Both the position numbers and the translations under genes were made by a program. This document shows positions 9,801 through 16,726 of a DNA stretch of 34,158 bases, piece by piece. Location of the stretch: assembly GCA_964521715.1 (NCBI GenBank), contig CAZFSS010000037.1:1-34158 (forward strand), read 5' to 3'. The notes below the pieces were generated by a model. The model was not told the origin of the DNA. It saw only the letters and a program-made list of their open reading frames with translations, and did no database searches. The stretch is from DAOVRD01 sp964521715 (GTDB taxonomy: Bacteria; Planctomycetota; Brocadiia; SM23-32). Position 1 is the first letter of the stretch. Each line of letters starts with the position of its first letter.

Positions 9801-9975
9801 GCCGCCAAGGGGATCGGTCGTTGAGGCGCCGCCGGCCGAGACGCCGCCGGCCGAGACGCCGCTGGCCGAGGGGCCCGCGGCGCCCACTACGGACCAGTCT
9901 GCGGCTGAGGCGCCGCCGACTGAGGCGCCGCCGACTGAGGCGCTGCCGACCGAGGAGCCCCCTGCGGATCAGTAG
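6865..9975 (+). CDS. membrane Ser/Thr protein kinase fused to a degenerate M48-like peptidase domain
   Basis: A 1036-residue protein starting at GTG. Residues 10-277 are a complete PknB-type kinase: IGRGARAIV glycine loop (19-27), Lys42, HRDLKPEN at 135-142, DLG at 155-157 (DLG in place of DFG) and SPE at 183-185. After an Ala-rich linker, two hydrophobic segments (355-400) lead to a region (about 415-680) laid out like an M48/HtpX peptidase: an alpha/beta start with LSLPLVRVCP, then EAYLAQALGGLFGGD at 477-491 where the zinc motif HExxH should lie, two membrane segments (530-572), ERYCRCAGDAFAARVMG (574-590) in place of the E..AD motif, and TAPLAAERLNRL (665-676) like the THPP..RI motif. All zinc ligands are missing. 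Four more membrane segments (about 715-830) and an acidic Pro/Ala/Glu-rich tail follow. The kinase call is firm; the pseudo-peptidase is an inference from pattern. Confidence 0.88.
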   Translation: MSDAERPKRFGKCVVEREIGRGARAIVYLARHEGLQIPVALKVMRKEMGAEEEQFAERFMREARLTAQLNHSNIVRVYDCGETEDSYYLILEYIEGNTCKDRLREQGAFEWQRAVRIIHQVADGLGYANKKGIIHRDLKPENIMIDAEGNAHLADLGLAKQIVTEQASATVDGDVLGTPYYMSPEQVRQPGSVDFRADIYSLGATLYHMATGEVPFEANTPFEIMTRHLSAPLTPPEERKADLPPALSGIIMRMMAKEPQDRYQSYHELIQELDALLGGEAEQPGRAGAAAAAAKKARGAGEAALEAGAAGPEVAEEPAVGLQAPGREGPAARPPVRLEALPVTVQNVQAKLLGMLSLLGYAFFLVCLHQLLSSVAGLPVALAVLIALIAAWIGWGRFVLRRRGVPQEGEEPEPVSRQVSDALAGLCERLSLPLVRVCPTNCEDDVCYAYSFFSRSASLHVPFGWLRKAGLNDQETEAYLAQALGGLFGGDSDLRTLLGVPIGLLAGGRWLGERALKVLSSADSRARLRFAQLFALVAVVGACTLAAALFFLSFWAGALGLLFFGSLVLLSGFERYCRCAGDAFAARVMGSRSVVSSVIIASGLSGVERYGLVHECVGEFEAQRWAAEVPPPDVRRRWVRRIAAHYAEMEYAPGTLETARKLFCTAPLAAERLNRLAGVPRRRPTSVRAVDLTRRVFARLLGVRGRRPMAVAELGATGLPALLGVFVGLLVVGATVVLFLRGAAYYPFFLLVTAVLGAALGVVLSWHGSIGGLSAAKVGWKITVAGVLLVCTGMLAFCLVGLRDLAPFALQVPVYLPLVLLAAGGAGAVFSRLMAVVSPEFAPEGAVVVAEAQAPPAAGPAAAKRAPRAAAAVAPSPVEEEAAAGKPKPAAEPPSQPRVSASPEALEGAGEEQAAVEVGPAEEGAPLEEPEPEAVTEVGPQEPAEARSQPEDEVETVAELEEATAATEFSDTHFGLDQWPPRGSVVEAPPAETPPAETPLAEGPAAPTTDQSAAEAPPTEAPPTEALPTEEPPADQ
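9823..9960 (+). repeat. short in-frame tandem repeats in the kinase tail
   Basis: Two sets of 15-base units inside the kinase gene: about three copies coding (P/T)PPAE near 9825-9870 and three copies coding EAPPT or close variants near 9907-9951. They give a disordered acidic Pro-rich C-terminus. Copy number may vary between strains. Confidence 0.7.
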
Positions 9976-10088
9976 TCCTCGTAGCGGCCGTCCCCGCCGT
10001 GCGTCATCTCCGCGTAGTTGATGCCGAACCCGTCCCAGTCGCGCAGCTTCCGACCGAAGTCGACCGACGCTTCCTGGGCGATTCGCAT
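9969..10088 (-). CDS. small ORF, possible remnant of a larger gene
   Basis: A 39-residue frame with an ATG at 10088 and an AGGGGAG ribosome site about nine bases upstream. It follows the amidohydrolase stop by 50 bases on the same strand, and its stop overlaps the last seven bases of the convergent kinase gene. The peptide has balanced, protein-like composition (for example FGRKLRDWDGFGINYAEM) rather than the Arg/Pro/Gly look of antisense frames here. It reminds me of the N-terminal strand of some large uncharacterised hydrolases, but I cannot confirm a family. It may be a true small protein or the truncated head of a lost gene. Confidence 0.4.
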   Translation of the reverse strand: MRIAQEASVDFGRKLRDWDGFGINYAEMTHGGDGRYEDY

Positions 10089-10138
10089 CGGGCTCTGCTC
10101 CCCTGGAGTACAGTCTCGCGTCGTGACGGGGCACGCCG

Positions 10139-10894
10139 CTACAGGCCGAGGATGCGGAGGATGTTGCCGCCCATGATCTGGTCGCGCGTTTGGCCGCTCA
10201 CGTCGCGCAACAGGGCGCGGTATCTGGCTAGTTCGACGTGCATCAGGCCGAAGGGCGTGTCGCTCCCGTAGCAGACCCGGTCGGCGCCCAGCACCTGCAG
10301 GGCTCTGAGGATCGCCTTCGACTCGGCGGCGCTGCCTATGCAGAACAGGTTCTCATGCTGCCGGGCGAACTCGATTGCGGCCGCGTGCAACGATGGCACG
10401 CCCACCCCGCCCATGTGGGCCATCAGTATCTTCATCTCGGGGAACCGGGCGGCTATCTTGGCCACGCGGAAGGGATGTGTGCGCTCGTAGGCGTCCGCGC
10501 CGACGTGCAGCGCCAGCACGCCGCCGAGCGTCGCGATCTTCTCGATCACGGGCAAGCTCAGCGCTTCGTCGTCGATGAAGTACTCGTCCTGCGCGCCGTT
10601 GAGCTTCACGCCGGGGAATCCGTAATGCTCCATGCATCGCTTTACGGCGTCGAAGGCTGCGTCGAGACCGAGCCGGGGATTGACCCAGCCGAATCCGATT
10701 ATCCGGTCCGGATGCCGCCGGGCGGCTTCGTGCACGGCCCTGTTGCCCTCCTCCACGTAACGGGCGTATGGGGGCTTAAGCCAGCACAGGGCCCTGTCCA
10801 CGCCGCTGGCGTCCATCATGGGGATCAGCTCTTCGACGGTTATGTCTGGGTCGCCCCGCTCGGGCGAGATGTGGCAATCGGCATCGACGATCAC
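10139..10894 (-). CDS. amidohydrolase family 2 (ACMSD/TIM-like) metal-dependent hydrolase
   Basis: A 251-residue protein of the amidohydrolase-2 superfamily (COG2159-like). The N-terminal strand gives DADCH (Asp4, Asp6, His8), Lys97 is in GVKLNG, and the remaining metal/catalytic residues are His130 (LALHVGAD), His160 (MAHMGG) and Asp212 (YGSDTPF). Family members are hydrolases or decarboxylases of small carboxylic or lactone substrates; the substrate here is unknown. It starts at GTG (10892-10894) behind a GGAGGAA ribosome site. A promoter lies about 45-73 bases upstream. It is somewhat shorter than typical members (280-330 residues), with no cap insertion, but the core motifs are complete. 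Confidence 0.87.
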   Translation of the reverse strand: MIVDADCHISPERGDPDITVEELIPMMDASGVDRALCWLKPPYARYVEEGNRAVHEAARRHPDRIIGFGWVNPRLGLDAAFDAVKRCMEHYGFPGVKLNGAQDEYFIDDEALSLPVIEKIATLGGVLALHVGADAYERTHPFRVAKIAARFPEMKILMAHMGGVGVPSLHAAAIEFARQHENLFCIGSAAESKAILRALQVLGADRVCYGSDTPFGLMHVELARYRALLRDVSGQTRDQIMGGNILRILGL

Positions 10895-10938
10895 GGCTCG
10901 GTTCCTCCGCGGTCTGAGTGGTTGGCCGACGGCCGCTC

Positions 10939-10967
10939 AGGATAGGGCAGCGGCGCCGGGCTTGCAA
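10939..10967 (-). promoter_or_regulatory. promoter of the amidohydrolase gene
   Basis: On the minus strand TTGCAA (10962-10967) and TATCCT (10939-10944) are 17 bases apart. Transcription would start near 10932, leaving a leader of roughly 38 bases that contains the GGAGGAA ribosome site. Confidence 0.6.
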
Positions 10968-11004
10968 GTCCTGCGCAGCGGATCGCCCGCGGCCGCGAGG
11001 GCGA

Positions 11005-11033
11005 TTGAACGGCGTCCGGACGCCGGCTAGAAT
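11005..11033 (+). promoter_or_regulatory. promoter of the RseC-like gene with a palindrome in the spacer
   Basis: TTGAAC (11005-11010) and TAGAAT (11028-11033) with a 17-base spacer. The first 14 spacer bases (11011-11024) are a perfect palindrome, GGCGTCC/GGACGCC, which is a good place for a repressor or MerR-like activator. Start of transcription would be near 11040. Confidence 0.6.
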
Positions 11034-11075
11034 GGAAAGTCCGGCAGACGCCGGCGTTCCGGCCGGAGGCGCACC

Positions 11076-11531
11076 ATGAAGACGCAGGAACACAAGGGCG
11101 AGGTGATCGGAGTGGAGGGCGGCGAGGCCATTGTCCGCCTCGAAGCGAACGAGAGCTGCGGCTCTTATCTCACATGCGCGTGTTGCGCCTGGTCGGCCCG
11201 GGAGCCGCGCGTGATCCGCGTGCCGCACGGGGATCTTGCGCAGGGAGACGCCGTTCGCGTCTTCATCCCCACCTATGCCGGCTACCTCAGCGTTCTGCTG
11301 GTGTTCGTGCTGCCTGTGGTCCTGTTCGTTGCCGGGCTTATAGTGGGGGGCCAGTTTGAGGACGGGTCCGGCGCCCACGGCATGCCCACCGTCATCGGCG
11401 GCCTCTTCGGCTTTGCGCTGGCGGTCCTGTTGGCGGTGTTGGCCAACCGCAGGCTGATGGCGGCCGGCAGCGTCGAGGTGGTCCGCACCGGCCCTGAGGA
11501 CTCGTCCCCGGGAGAGCCCGGCGGGCGATGA
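11076..11531 (+). CDS. RseC/MucC-like positive regulator / SoxR-reducing family membrane protein
   Basis: A 151-residue protein with the RseC_MucC layout: an N-terminal beta domain (EHKGEVIGVEGGEAIVRL), a Cys cluster (Cys28, Cys34, Cys36, Cys37) as in family members that bind a cofactor or metal, a second strand pair, then two membrane helices (about 71-91 and 104-123) and a short cytoplasmic tail. RseC-type proteins modulate sigma-E or act with Rnf/Rsx complexes in reducing SoxR. Neither rpoE, rseA/B nor rnf genes are in the window, so its partner is unknown. The start has a CCGGAGG ribosome site. It is monocistronic as far as seen: the next gene has its own promoter. Confidence 0.75.
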   Translation: MKTQEHKGEVIGVEGGEAIVRLEANESCGSYLTCACCAWSAREPRVIRVPHGDLAQGDAVRVFIPTYAGYLSVLLVFVLPVVLFVAGLIVGGQFEDGSGAHGMPTVIGGLFGFALAVLLAVLANRRLMAAGSVEVVRTGPEDSSPGEPGGR

Positions 11532-11578
11532 TCCCACGCGGGCCCTCGCGCGGCCGCTGAGGCTGTCCGTTGACTCCT

Positions 11579-11607
11579 TTGACATCGTTCGCTGTGCGCG
11601 TTAACAT
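11579..11607 (+). promoter_or_regulatory. promoter of the GAF-PAS gene
   Basis: TTGACA (11579-11584) and TAACAT (11602-11607), 17-base spacer. Predicted transcription start is near 11614, 27 bases or more before the candidate GTG starts. Confidence 0.65.
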
Positions 11608-11640
11608 CCTCGCGCGTGTCCTTGAGCGCGCAGTCGTCTT

Positions 11641-12822
11641 GTGGGGTCGGTGAGCACTCCGCAGGGAAGAAGTCCGATAGTGGAAGTCCTCGCTGTGTTG
11701 GATCTGGCCGGCTACAGCGCTCTTCTAAGCGTCGCGCTTGCGTTGCCGGCGGTGCTGGGGCAGGTGCCCATTCGCCTGGTCTGGGCCATGGCGATCCTGG
11801 GCTTCGGCGTTGTCCTGGTGATCTCAGTTCTGGTGCTTTTGGCGCGGGAGTCGGAGTCGGAGACGCAGTGGGTTTCCCAGCGGGAGTCCGAGTCCGGCAG
11901 GCACCTGCAACGACTGAGCCGGTTGCTGCGCGCCATTCGGGCGATCAACATGCTGGTGGTCGCCGAGCGCGACGGCAGTCAACTGCTCGAGAAGGCGTGC
12001 AGGTCGCTGGTGGTCACGCGCGGCTACAGGCTGGCGTGGATGGGCCTGGTCGAAGAGGGGACGAAGCGCGTGCGGCCGGTTACGCAGGCCGGGTTCGAGG
12101 ACGGATACCTCAACCAGATCGAGGTGACGTGGGATGACTCGCCGACCGGGATGGGGCCGGCGGGGACCGCGATCAAGACGGGGGAGCCGAGCGTGATGCG
12201 CGACATCGAGAGCGCGCCCGAGTTCCGCCCCTGGCGGGCGCAGGCCCTGGAGCGCGGATATCGCTCCTCGGCGGCCCTGCCTCTGCGGTTCAAGGGACGC
12301 GTGCTCGGCACCCTGAACGTCTATTCCGACGTGGCCGACGCCTTCGACATCGAGGAGATCGGCCTGCTGCAAGAGGTGGCCGATCACCTGGCCTACGCAC
12401 TGGGTTCCATCCGGCTGGAGGAGGAGCTGGCGCAGGTCGAGCGCAGGGCGAAGGAGGCCGAGCGCGTCCAGTCGGCGTTCGTGCACGCTCCGCTGGGCAT
12501 GTTGGTCACGGACGCAGGGGGCACCGTCACGGGCATCAACAGGCGGATGCTGGACTTCCTCAACGGCTTTCAGACCCTCGACGAGGTGGTCAGCCGGATC
12601 AAGCTCCCCAGGCTCGACGTGTTCAGCGGGTCCGCGGGCCGGGCCGCCGTTCGGAAGGTGCTGAGCGAAGGGGAGACCGCCGAGTTCGAATGCCGCGTCG
12701 TCGGCCGGGACGGCGTCCGCCGCAGTCTCTCCTGCCAGGGCGTGCCCATCCGCGGCGAGAACGACAAGCTGATGGAGAGCCTCTGGTTCGTTCAGGAGGC
12801 GGGGGAAGGACGGGTCTTCTGA
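11641..12822 (+). CDS. membrane-anchored GAF-PAS sensor protein without output domain
   Basis: Up to 393 residues. Two hydrophobic segments (about 25-42 and 45-67) form a membrane hairpin, followed by a charged helix (70-100), a GAF domain (about 98-258) with the AWMGLVEEG, DDSPTGMGPAGTAI and MRDIES motifs typical of GAF domains in bacterial histidine kinases and diguanylate cyclases, a short coiled coil (258-276) and a PAS-like domain (276-388). It ends there: no kinase, GGDEF or other effector follows. The start is uncertain: GTG at 11641, GTG at 11650 and a GTG codon near 11682 (the V of IVEV) are all possible, none with a strong ribosome site. The gene is convergent with the LapA-domain gene. 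Confidence 0.8.
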   Translation: MGSVSTPQGRSPIVEVLAVLDLAGYSALLSVALALPAVLGQVPIRLVWAMAILGFGVVLVISVLVLLARESESETQWVSQRESESGRHLQRLSRLLRAIRAINMLVVAERDGSQLLEKACRSLVVTRGYRLAWMGLVEEGTKRVRPVTQAGFEDGYLNQIEVTWDDSPTGMGPAGTAIKTGEPSVMRDIESAPEFRPWRAQALERGYRSSAALPLRFKGRVLGTLNVYSDVADAFDIEEIGLLQEVADHLAYALGSIRLEEELAQVERRAKEAERVQSAFVHAPLGMLVTDAGGTVTGINRRMLDFLNGFQTLDEVVSRIKLPRLDVFSGSAGRAAVRKVLSEGETAEFECRVVGRDGVRRSLSCQGVPIRGENDKLMESLWFVQEAGEGRVF

Positions 12823-12883
12823 CGCCGCTTTCAGGCTGAGCTTTGTTGCGCCCCGTCGATGTTGCGTCCCGCGCCCGCGCCGC

Positions 12884-13150
12884 TCAGTCCCGCTGCCGGC
12901 CCACGAGGTGCAGCGCGATCCAGCCGATCGCCGCCCCGGCCACGAACGCGCCGAGCAGGAGAAGGGATACGGGGACCTCCAGGCTCCAGAACAGCACCTC
13001 GACCGTGGCATTCTGCTTGTTCTGGAAGAAGAAGATCAGCACGAGGACGGCGACCACCAGGACGACGATGAGTTTCAGCCGCCTGAACCATCCCCCCTTG
13101 CGGGGGCCGGCGTGCGTTGCCCTCGGCTCTGCTTCGGTGGGGCTGAGCAT
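12884..13150 (-). CDS. LapA-domain (DUF1049) small membrane protein
   Basis: An 88-residue protein with the LapA_dom pattern: a basic segment, a membrane helix, the FFFQNKQNATVEVLFW stretch, and a second membrane helix ending in GWIALHLVGRQ. Members (LapA/YciS) work with LapB in controlling LPS synthesis in proteobacteria; elsewhere the role is unknown. A GTG at 13168 overlaps the ribBA stop (GTGA), but a GGAGG ribosome site lies between it and the ATG at 13150 with eight bases spacing, so the ATG is the better start. It is the last gene of the epimerase-ribBA-lapA set. No lapB is present here. Confidence 0.82.
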   Translation of the reverse strand: MLSPTEAEPRATHAGPRKGGWFRRLKLIVVLVVAVLVLIFFFQNKQNATVEVLFWSLEVPVSLLLLGAFVAGAAIGWIALHLVGRQRD

Positions 13151-13164
13151 CGGCGGAACCTCCG

Positions 13165-14469
13165 TCACTGCGATTCGGGAGCGGTGGCCTGCTGGTCCTG
13201 GCCGTCTGGCTCATCGTCGGGCGGCAAGTCCAGTATGTGGCCCAGCTTCTCCTTCTTGGTGCGCAAGTATCGCAGGTTCTCCTTGCGCGGCGGCACCTGG
13301 ATGGGGACCCGCTCTACGATCTCCAGCCCGTAGCCGCCCAGGGCGTGGAACTTCCGCGGGCTGTTCGTGAGCAGCCGTATCCTGCGGACGCCCAGGTGCC
13401 GCAGTATCTGCGCTCCGGTGCCGTACTCCCGCTTGTCCACCGGGAAGCCGAGCTGCTTGTTCGCTTCGACCGTGTCCAGGCCGCCGTCCTGCAGGGCGTA
13501 GGCGTGCAGCTTGTTCTCCAGCCCGATGCCGCGTCCCTCCTGCCTCATGTAGAGCAGCAATCCGCGTCCCTCTTCATGGATCATCTGGAGGGCGGCCTCG
13601 AGCTGTTCGCCGCAGTCGCAGCGATACGAATGCAGGGTGTCCCCGGTAAAGCACTCGTCGTGCACGCGCACAAGCACGGGCACATCGATCGGCGCGGCGG
13701 GCCTGTCGTCCGGCGTGCCGATGTCCCCGCAGCAGACGGCCACGTGCTGCTTGTCGTCCACCATCGAGCGATAGTAATGGAGCTTGAACTGCCCGTAGCG
13801 GGTCGGCAGATCCACGCACACGCTCTTGGTGATGAGGTATTCCGAGCGGTGCCGGTAGCGGATCAGGTCCGCGATGGCGCAGAGCTTGAAGCCGAACTGC
13901 TCGGCCATCGCCGTGAGTTCCGGGAGCCTGGCCATGGAGCCGTCTTCATTCATGACTTCGCAGATGACCGTGGCCGGCTTGAGCCCGGCGAGCCGGGCGA
14001 GATCCACCGCCGCTTCCGTGTGGCCGGCGCGCACCAACGTGCCGCCCGGCCTTGCCAGCAGAGGCATCACGTGCCCGGGCCGGACCAGGTCCTCCGGGCC
14101 TGCGCCGTCGGCGATGATGGCCTGGATCGTGTGTGCCCGGTCCTGCGCGCTGACTCCCGTCGTGATGCCGTCCCGGGCGTCCACGGTCACCGTGAAGGGC
14201 GTGCCGAAGGCGCTGCGGTTCTCTTCGACCATGGGCGGCAGCTCGAGCTTGGCCGCCAGCTCCGGTCCGATGGCCACGCACAGGAACCCGCGCGCGTGGT
14301 TGAGCAGGAAGGCGATGGTCTGCGGCGTGACGTGCTCGGCCGCCACACAGACGTCGCCCTCGTTCTCCCGGTCCTCGTCGTCCACGATGATTACGGGCCG
14401 CCCCGTCCGGAAATCGTCCAGGACGGACGGCATGCTGCTCAGGGCGATCTTGCCTCGTTTCTTGGCCAT
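13165..14469 (-). CDS. ribBA: bifunctional 3,4-dihydroxy-2-butanone-4-phosphate synthase / GTP cyclohydrolase II
   Basis: A 434-residue RibBA fusion from the ATG at 14469. The RibB half (about 13-210) has DDEDRENEGD (30-39), HARGF (58-62) and the RAGHTEAAVDL active-site segment (147-157); it makes dihydroxybutanone phosphate from ribulose 5-phosphate. The RibA half (215-410) has the zinc cysteines Cys273, Cys284 and Cys286 (SYRCDCGEQL), MRQEGRGIGL (308-317) and LTNSPRK; it opens GTP for riboflavin synthesis. Both halves look complete. An upstream in-frame TTG (14544) would overlap the epimerase gene by 29 bases; ATG at 14433 is another option, close to the usual family start. No other rib genes are nearby and no FMN riboswitch is visible. 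Confidence 0.95.
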   Translation of the reverse strand: MAKKRGKIALSSMPSVLDDFRTGRPVIIVDDEDRENEGDVCVAAEHVTPQTIAFLLNHARGFLCVAIGPELAAKLELPPMVEENRSAFGTPFTVTVDARDGITTGVSAQDRAHTIQAIIADGAGPEDLVRPGHVMPLLARPGGTLVRAGHTEAAVDLARLAGLKPATVICEVMNEDGSMARLPELTAMAEQFGFKLCAIADLIRYRHRSEYLITKSVCVDLPTRYGQFKLHYYRSMVDDKQHVAVCCGDIGTPDDRPAAPIDVPVLVRVHDECFTGDTLHSYRCDCGEQLEAALQMIHEEGRGLLLYMRQEGRGIGLENKLHAYALQDGGLDTVEANKQLGFPVDKREYGTGAQILRHLGVRRIRLLTNSPRKFHALGGYGLEIVERVPIQVPPRKENLRYLRTKKEKLGHILDLPPDDEPDGQDQQATAPESQ

Positions 14470-14515
14470 GCTGCGCGACGGATACGGCGTGAGGATGGCT
14501 GCGACGCCCGAACGG

Positions 14516-15490
14516 TCAGCCGTTCTGGCCATGGGTGCGCTCAAACCATTCTACAAACCGGGCGATCCCCTGCGCAATCGGGAAGCGCGGCTCGTAGCCC
14601 AGCAGGCGCCGCGCTTTGGACACGTCTGCGTACGTGACGGGGACGTCCCCCGGCTGGTCGGGCAGCCACTCTATGCGGGCTTCCCTGCCCAGCGCCCTTT
14701 CGATGTGGCCGATCAGCTGGCGCAGCTCGACCGGCTTCGAGTTGCCTAGGTTAATGATCTCGAAGCCGAGCGAGTCCGGGTCGAGGACCATGGCCGCCGT
14801 GATGCCGTCCACCACGTCGCTGCAGTAGGTGTAATCGCGCCGGCTCGTGCCGTCTCCGTAGACGGGGATGGGCCTGTCCTCCGCGATCAGGCGCGTGAAC
14901 TTGTGGATGGCCAGGTCCGGGCGCTGCCGCGGTCCGTACACGGTGAAGAAACGCAGGCAGACCGTCGGCATTCCGTAGAGCCGATGGTAGACATGGCAGA
15001 TCAGTTCCCCGGCGCGCTTGGTTGCCGCATACGGGGATATCGGCTGGGTGACCGGATCGCTCTCGCTGAAGGGCACCTTGCGGTTGATGCCGTAGACGGA
15101 GGAACTGGAGCCGAAGATGAACCTGCGCACGCTGCCGGCCCGGCGGGCGGCTTCCAGGACGTTCACCGTGCCGCCGCAATTCACCTCGACGTAGGAGGCC
15201 GGATCCTCGATGGAAGGCCGCACGCCCGCCCGGGCTGCCAGGTGCACGACCGTCTCGATCTCGTAAAGGTTGAATGCCGACTCGCACGCCCCGGCGTCCC
15301 GGATGTCGTCCTCGATCAGATCCATCCGGCCGGTGGCGAGCGCCGCCTCGATGTTGGCCCGCTTCACGTCAGGCGAGTAGTAGCCGTCGAAGTTGTCCAG
15401 GCAGACCACGTGCGTCCCTTCCTGCTCGACCAGCCGGTCGATCAGATGGCTGCCGATGAAGCCCGCTCCGCCCGTGACCAGGATGCTCAT
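14516..15490 (-). CDS. NAD-dependent nucleotide-sugar epimerase (UDP-glucuronate 4-epimerase-like)
   Basis: A 324-residue extended short-chain dehydrogenase/reductase. It has the NAD-binding GGAGFIGSH (7-15), the acid ending strand 2 (LDNFDGYY), the Ser cluster at 128-131 (GSSSSVYG), catalytic Tyr154 and Lys158 (YAATK), and the nucleotide-sugar signature RFFTVYGPRQRPD (180-192). The LDNFDGYYSPDVKRANI start and the SVYG-NRKVPFSE segment are most like UDP-glucuronate/galacturonate 4-epimerases (GAE/CapI), but UDP-glucose 4-epimerase or a related enzyme cannot be excluded. It makes activated sugars for surface polysaccharide. It is the first gene of a three-gene minus-strand set with ribBA and the LapA-domain gene; a promoter lies 53-81 bases upstream. 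Confidence 0.9.
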   Translation of the reverse strand: MSILVTGGAGFIGSHLIDRLVEQEGTHVVCLDNFDGYYSPDVKRANIEAALATGRMDLIEDDIRDAGACESAFNLYEIETVVHLAARAGVRPSIEDPASYVEVNCGGTVNVLEAARRAGSVRRFIFGSSSSVYGINRKVPFSESDPVTQPISPYAATKRAGELICHVYHRLYGMPTVCLRFFTVYGPRQRPDLAIHKFTRLIAEDRPIPVYGDGTSRRDYTYCSDVVDGITAAMVLDPDSLGFEIINLGNSKPVELRQLIGHIERALGREARIEWLPDQPGDVPVTYADVSKARRLLGYEPRFPIAQGIARFVEWFERTHGQNG

Positions 15491-15542
15491 GTTTCGCCGT
15501 CCGTGCCCGGAGTCAAGAGATAGGGCCCTTCGCCATGGCTAG

Positions 15543-15571
15543 AATCTACCACGACGGCGCGGCCGCGGCAA
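15543..15571 (-). promoter_or_regulatory. promoter of the epimerase-ribBA-lapA set
   Basis: Minus strand TTGCCG (15566-15571) and TAGATT (15543-15548), with a 17-base spacer. It would give a leader of about 46 bases. The region 15491-15628 otherwise shows no gene. Confidence 0.5.
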
Positions 15572-15628
15572 CCCGGGCTGTGCGGATCAAGGGGACGGCG
15601 TGCGATGAACGGGGGGAAACGCCCGTTC

Positions 15629-16681
15629 TCAGGAGCGGGAAGGCACGAAGATGCTGCGGAAGGTGTAGACGCGGAAGCGCTCCGGCGTGCCATAGCCGAC
15701 CGAGATGACCACGTGCGCCTCCTGTCCCGTGGCGTCCGTCGGGTAGAACTGCAGCGTGTAGTAGAAGCCCGGGTAGTAGGGGTGCTCCCTGGCGACCGTC
15801 ACTGGCGTGCCGGCCGCGTGGGCGATGGCCCCGGTGTCGGCCCATCCCCGGTCGGGAAGGCCGTCATTGTCCAGGTCGCCCACGGTGAAACTAGCCGCAT
15901 CCCGCGACGCATACGACATCCACTCTTCGTCTATGACGATGTAACCATCGTTCGGAGCGCCGTCGTTCAGGCCGACGGGATCGCTCGGATAGGCTAAAGG
16001 GTTCCCCCTGACGGGGATCATGACGTCAGTCGGCAGGACGCCCGGATCGTCCAGCACGTAGAGCCATGTGCGCGGCTGGAGGATGGCCACGCCCGCGTTG
16101 TGGCTCTGCCCCGCGGGGGGCGCGACCGTGCCCCACAGGCCGCGGTCTCCGACGACGATGACGAACGTGTCCGCCACGGCCGGATCGGTAGGGTCGCCAT
16201 CCGTCCAGGAAGAACACCACGCCCATTCCCTGACGTCCGGGTCGCCCGGCTCGACCGGCGGGACGCTCGGCGGGTCGCCCTGGATCAGGATGGGGCCCTC
16301 CGTCCTGAGCGGGTCCTGTCCGGTCCGGAGGGGGAAGAAGACGTCGAAGAAGGGATACAGGCTGAAGTACGCCGTCTCGTGGACGGGATCGGCGACCACG
16401 GTGTCGGCGTTGATGTCCGTGCCGGTGTCGGTGACCAGTTGCGTTCGTGCGAAGACGTCCCTGAACCGCATGGCGCGCGTCTGCGCCAGCAGGTCGCCGG
16501 CGATGAAGGCCGCTTTGCGCCGGTTGTTGGCGTCCACGTGCAGGATGCTGGCCGTCATGAACAGCGCCACGATGCTGACGGCCCCGACGACGAAGATGCC
16601 CAGGGCCATCATCACTTCCAGCAGCGTCAGGCCGGAGCGGTCTGCCAGCTTCATTCTGAAGGCTCTGACGGCCCGGTTCAT
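15629..16681 (-). CDS. GspI/PilV-type minor pseudopilin (prepilin)
   Basis: A 350-residue prepilin. The type III leader ends at Gly17, followed by LTLLEVMMALGIF with Glu22 at +5, and the rest of the hydrophobic alpha-1 helix. The LLEVMMALGIF start and the AxxLA pattern after it (IAGDLLAQTRAM) resemble GspI/PilV rather than the major pilin. It is about three times the usual length of GspI. The C-terminal half holds a DLDNDGLPD calcium-type loop and one copy of the repeated EW/RG-type module (EEWMSY ... AIAHAAGTPV). A GAGGAG ribosome site precedes the ATG. It is the last gene of the pseudopilin operon, 45 bases after the J-type gene. Confidence 0.85.
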   Translation of the reverse strand: MNRAVRAFRMKLADRSGLTLLEVMMALGIFVVGAVSIVALFMTASILHVDANNRRKAAFIAGDLLAQTRAMRFRDVFARTQLVTDTGTDINADTVVADPVHETAYFSLYPFFDVFFPLRTGQDPLRTEGPILIQGDPPSVPPVEPGDPDVREWAWCSSWTDGDPTDPAVADTFVIVVGDRGLWGTVAPPAGQSHNAGVAILQPRTWLYVLDDPGVLPTDVMIPVRGNPLAYPSDPVGLNDGAPNDGYIVIDEEWMSYASRDAASFTVGDLDNDGLPDRGWADTGAIAHAAGTPVTVAREHPYYPGFYYTLQFYPTDATGQEAHVVISVGYGTPERFRVYTFRSIFVPSRS

Positions 16682-16726
16682 CTCGCTCTCCTCAAGGCGC
16701 GCCCTGCGCGAGGCGCGCCGTCGCTA

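Noticed and set aside
14470..14560. FMN riboswitch ahead of ribBA
   Set aside because: The upstream bases code for the end of the epimerase and show none of the conserved FMN aptamer segments.
13237..14637. 466-codon plus-strand frame opposite ribBA
   Set aside because: Antisense to a firmly identified gene; no motifs.
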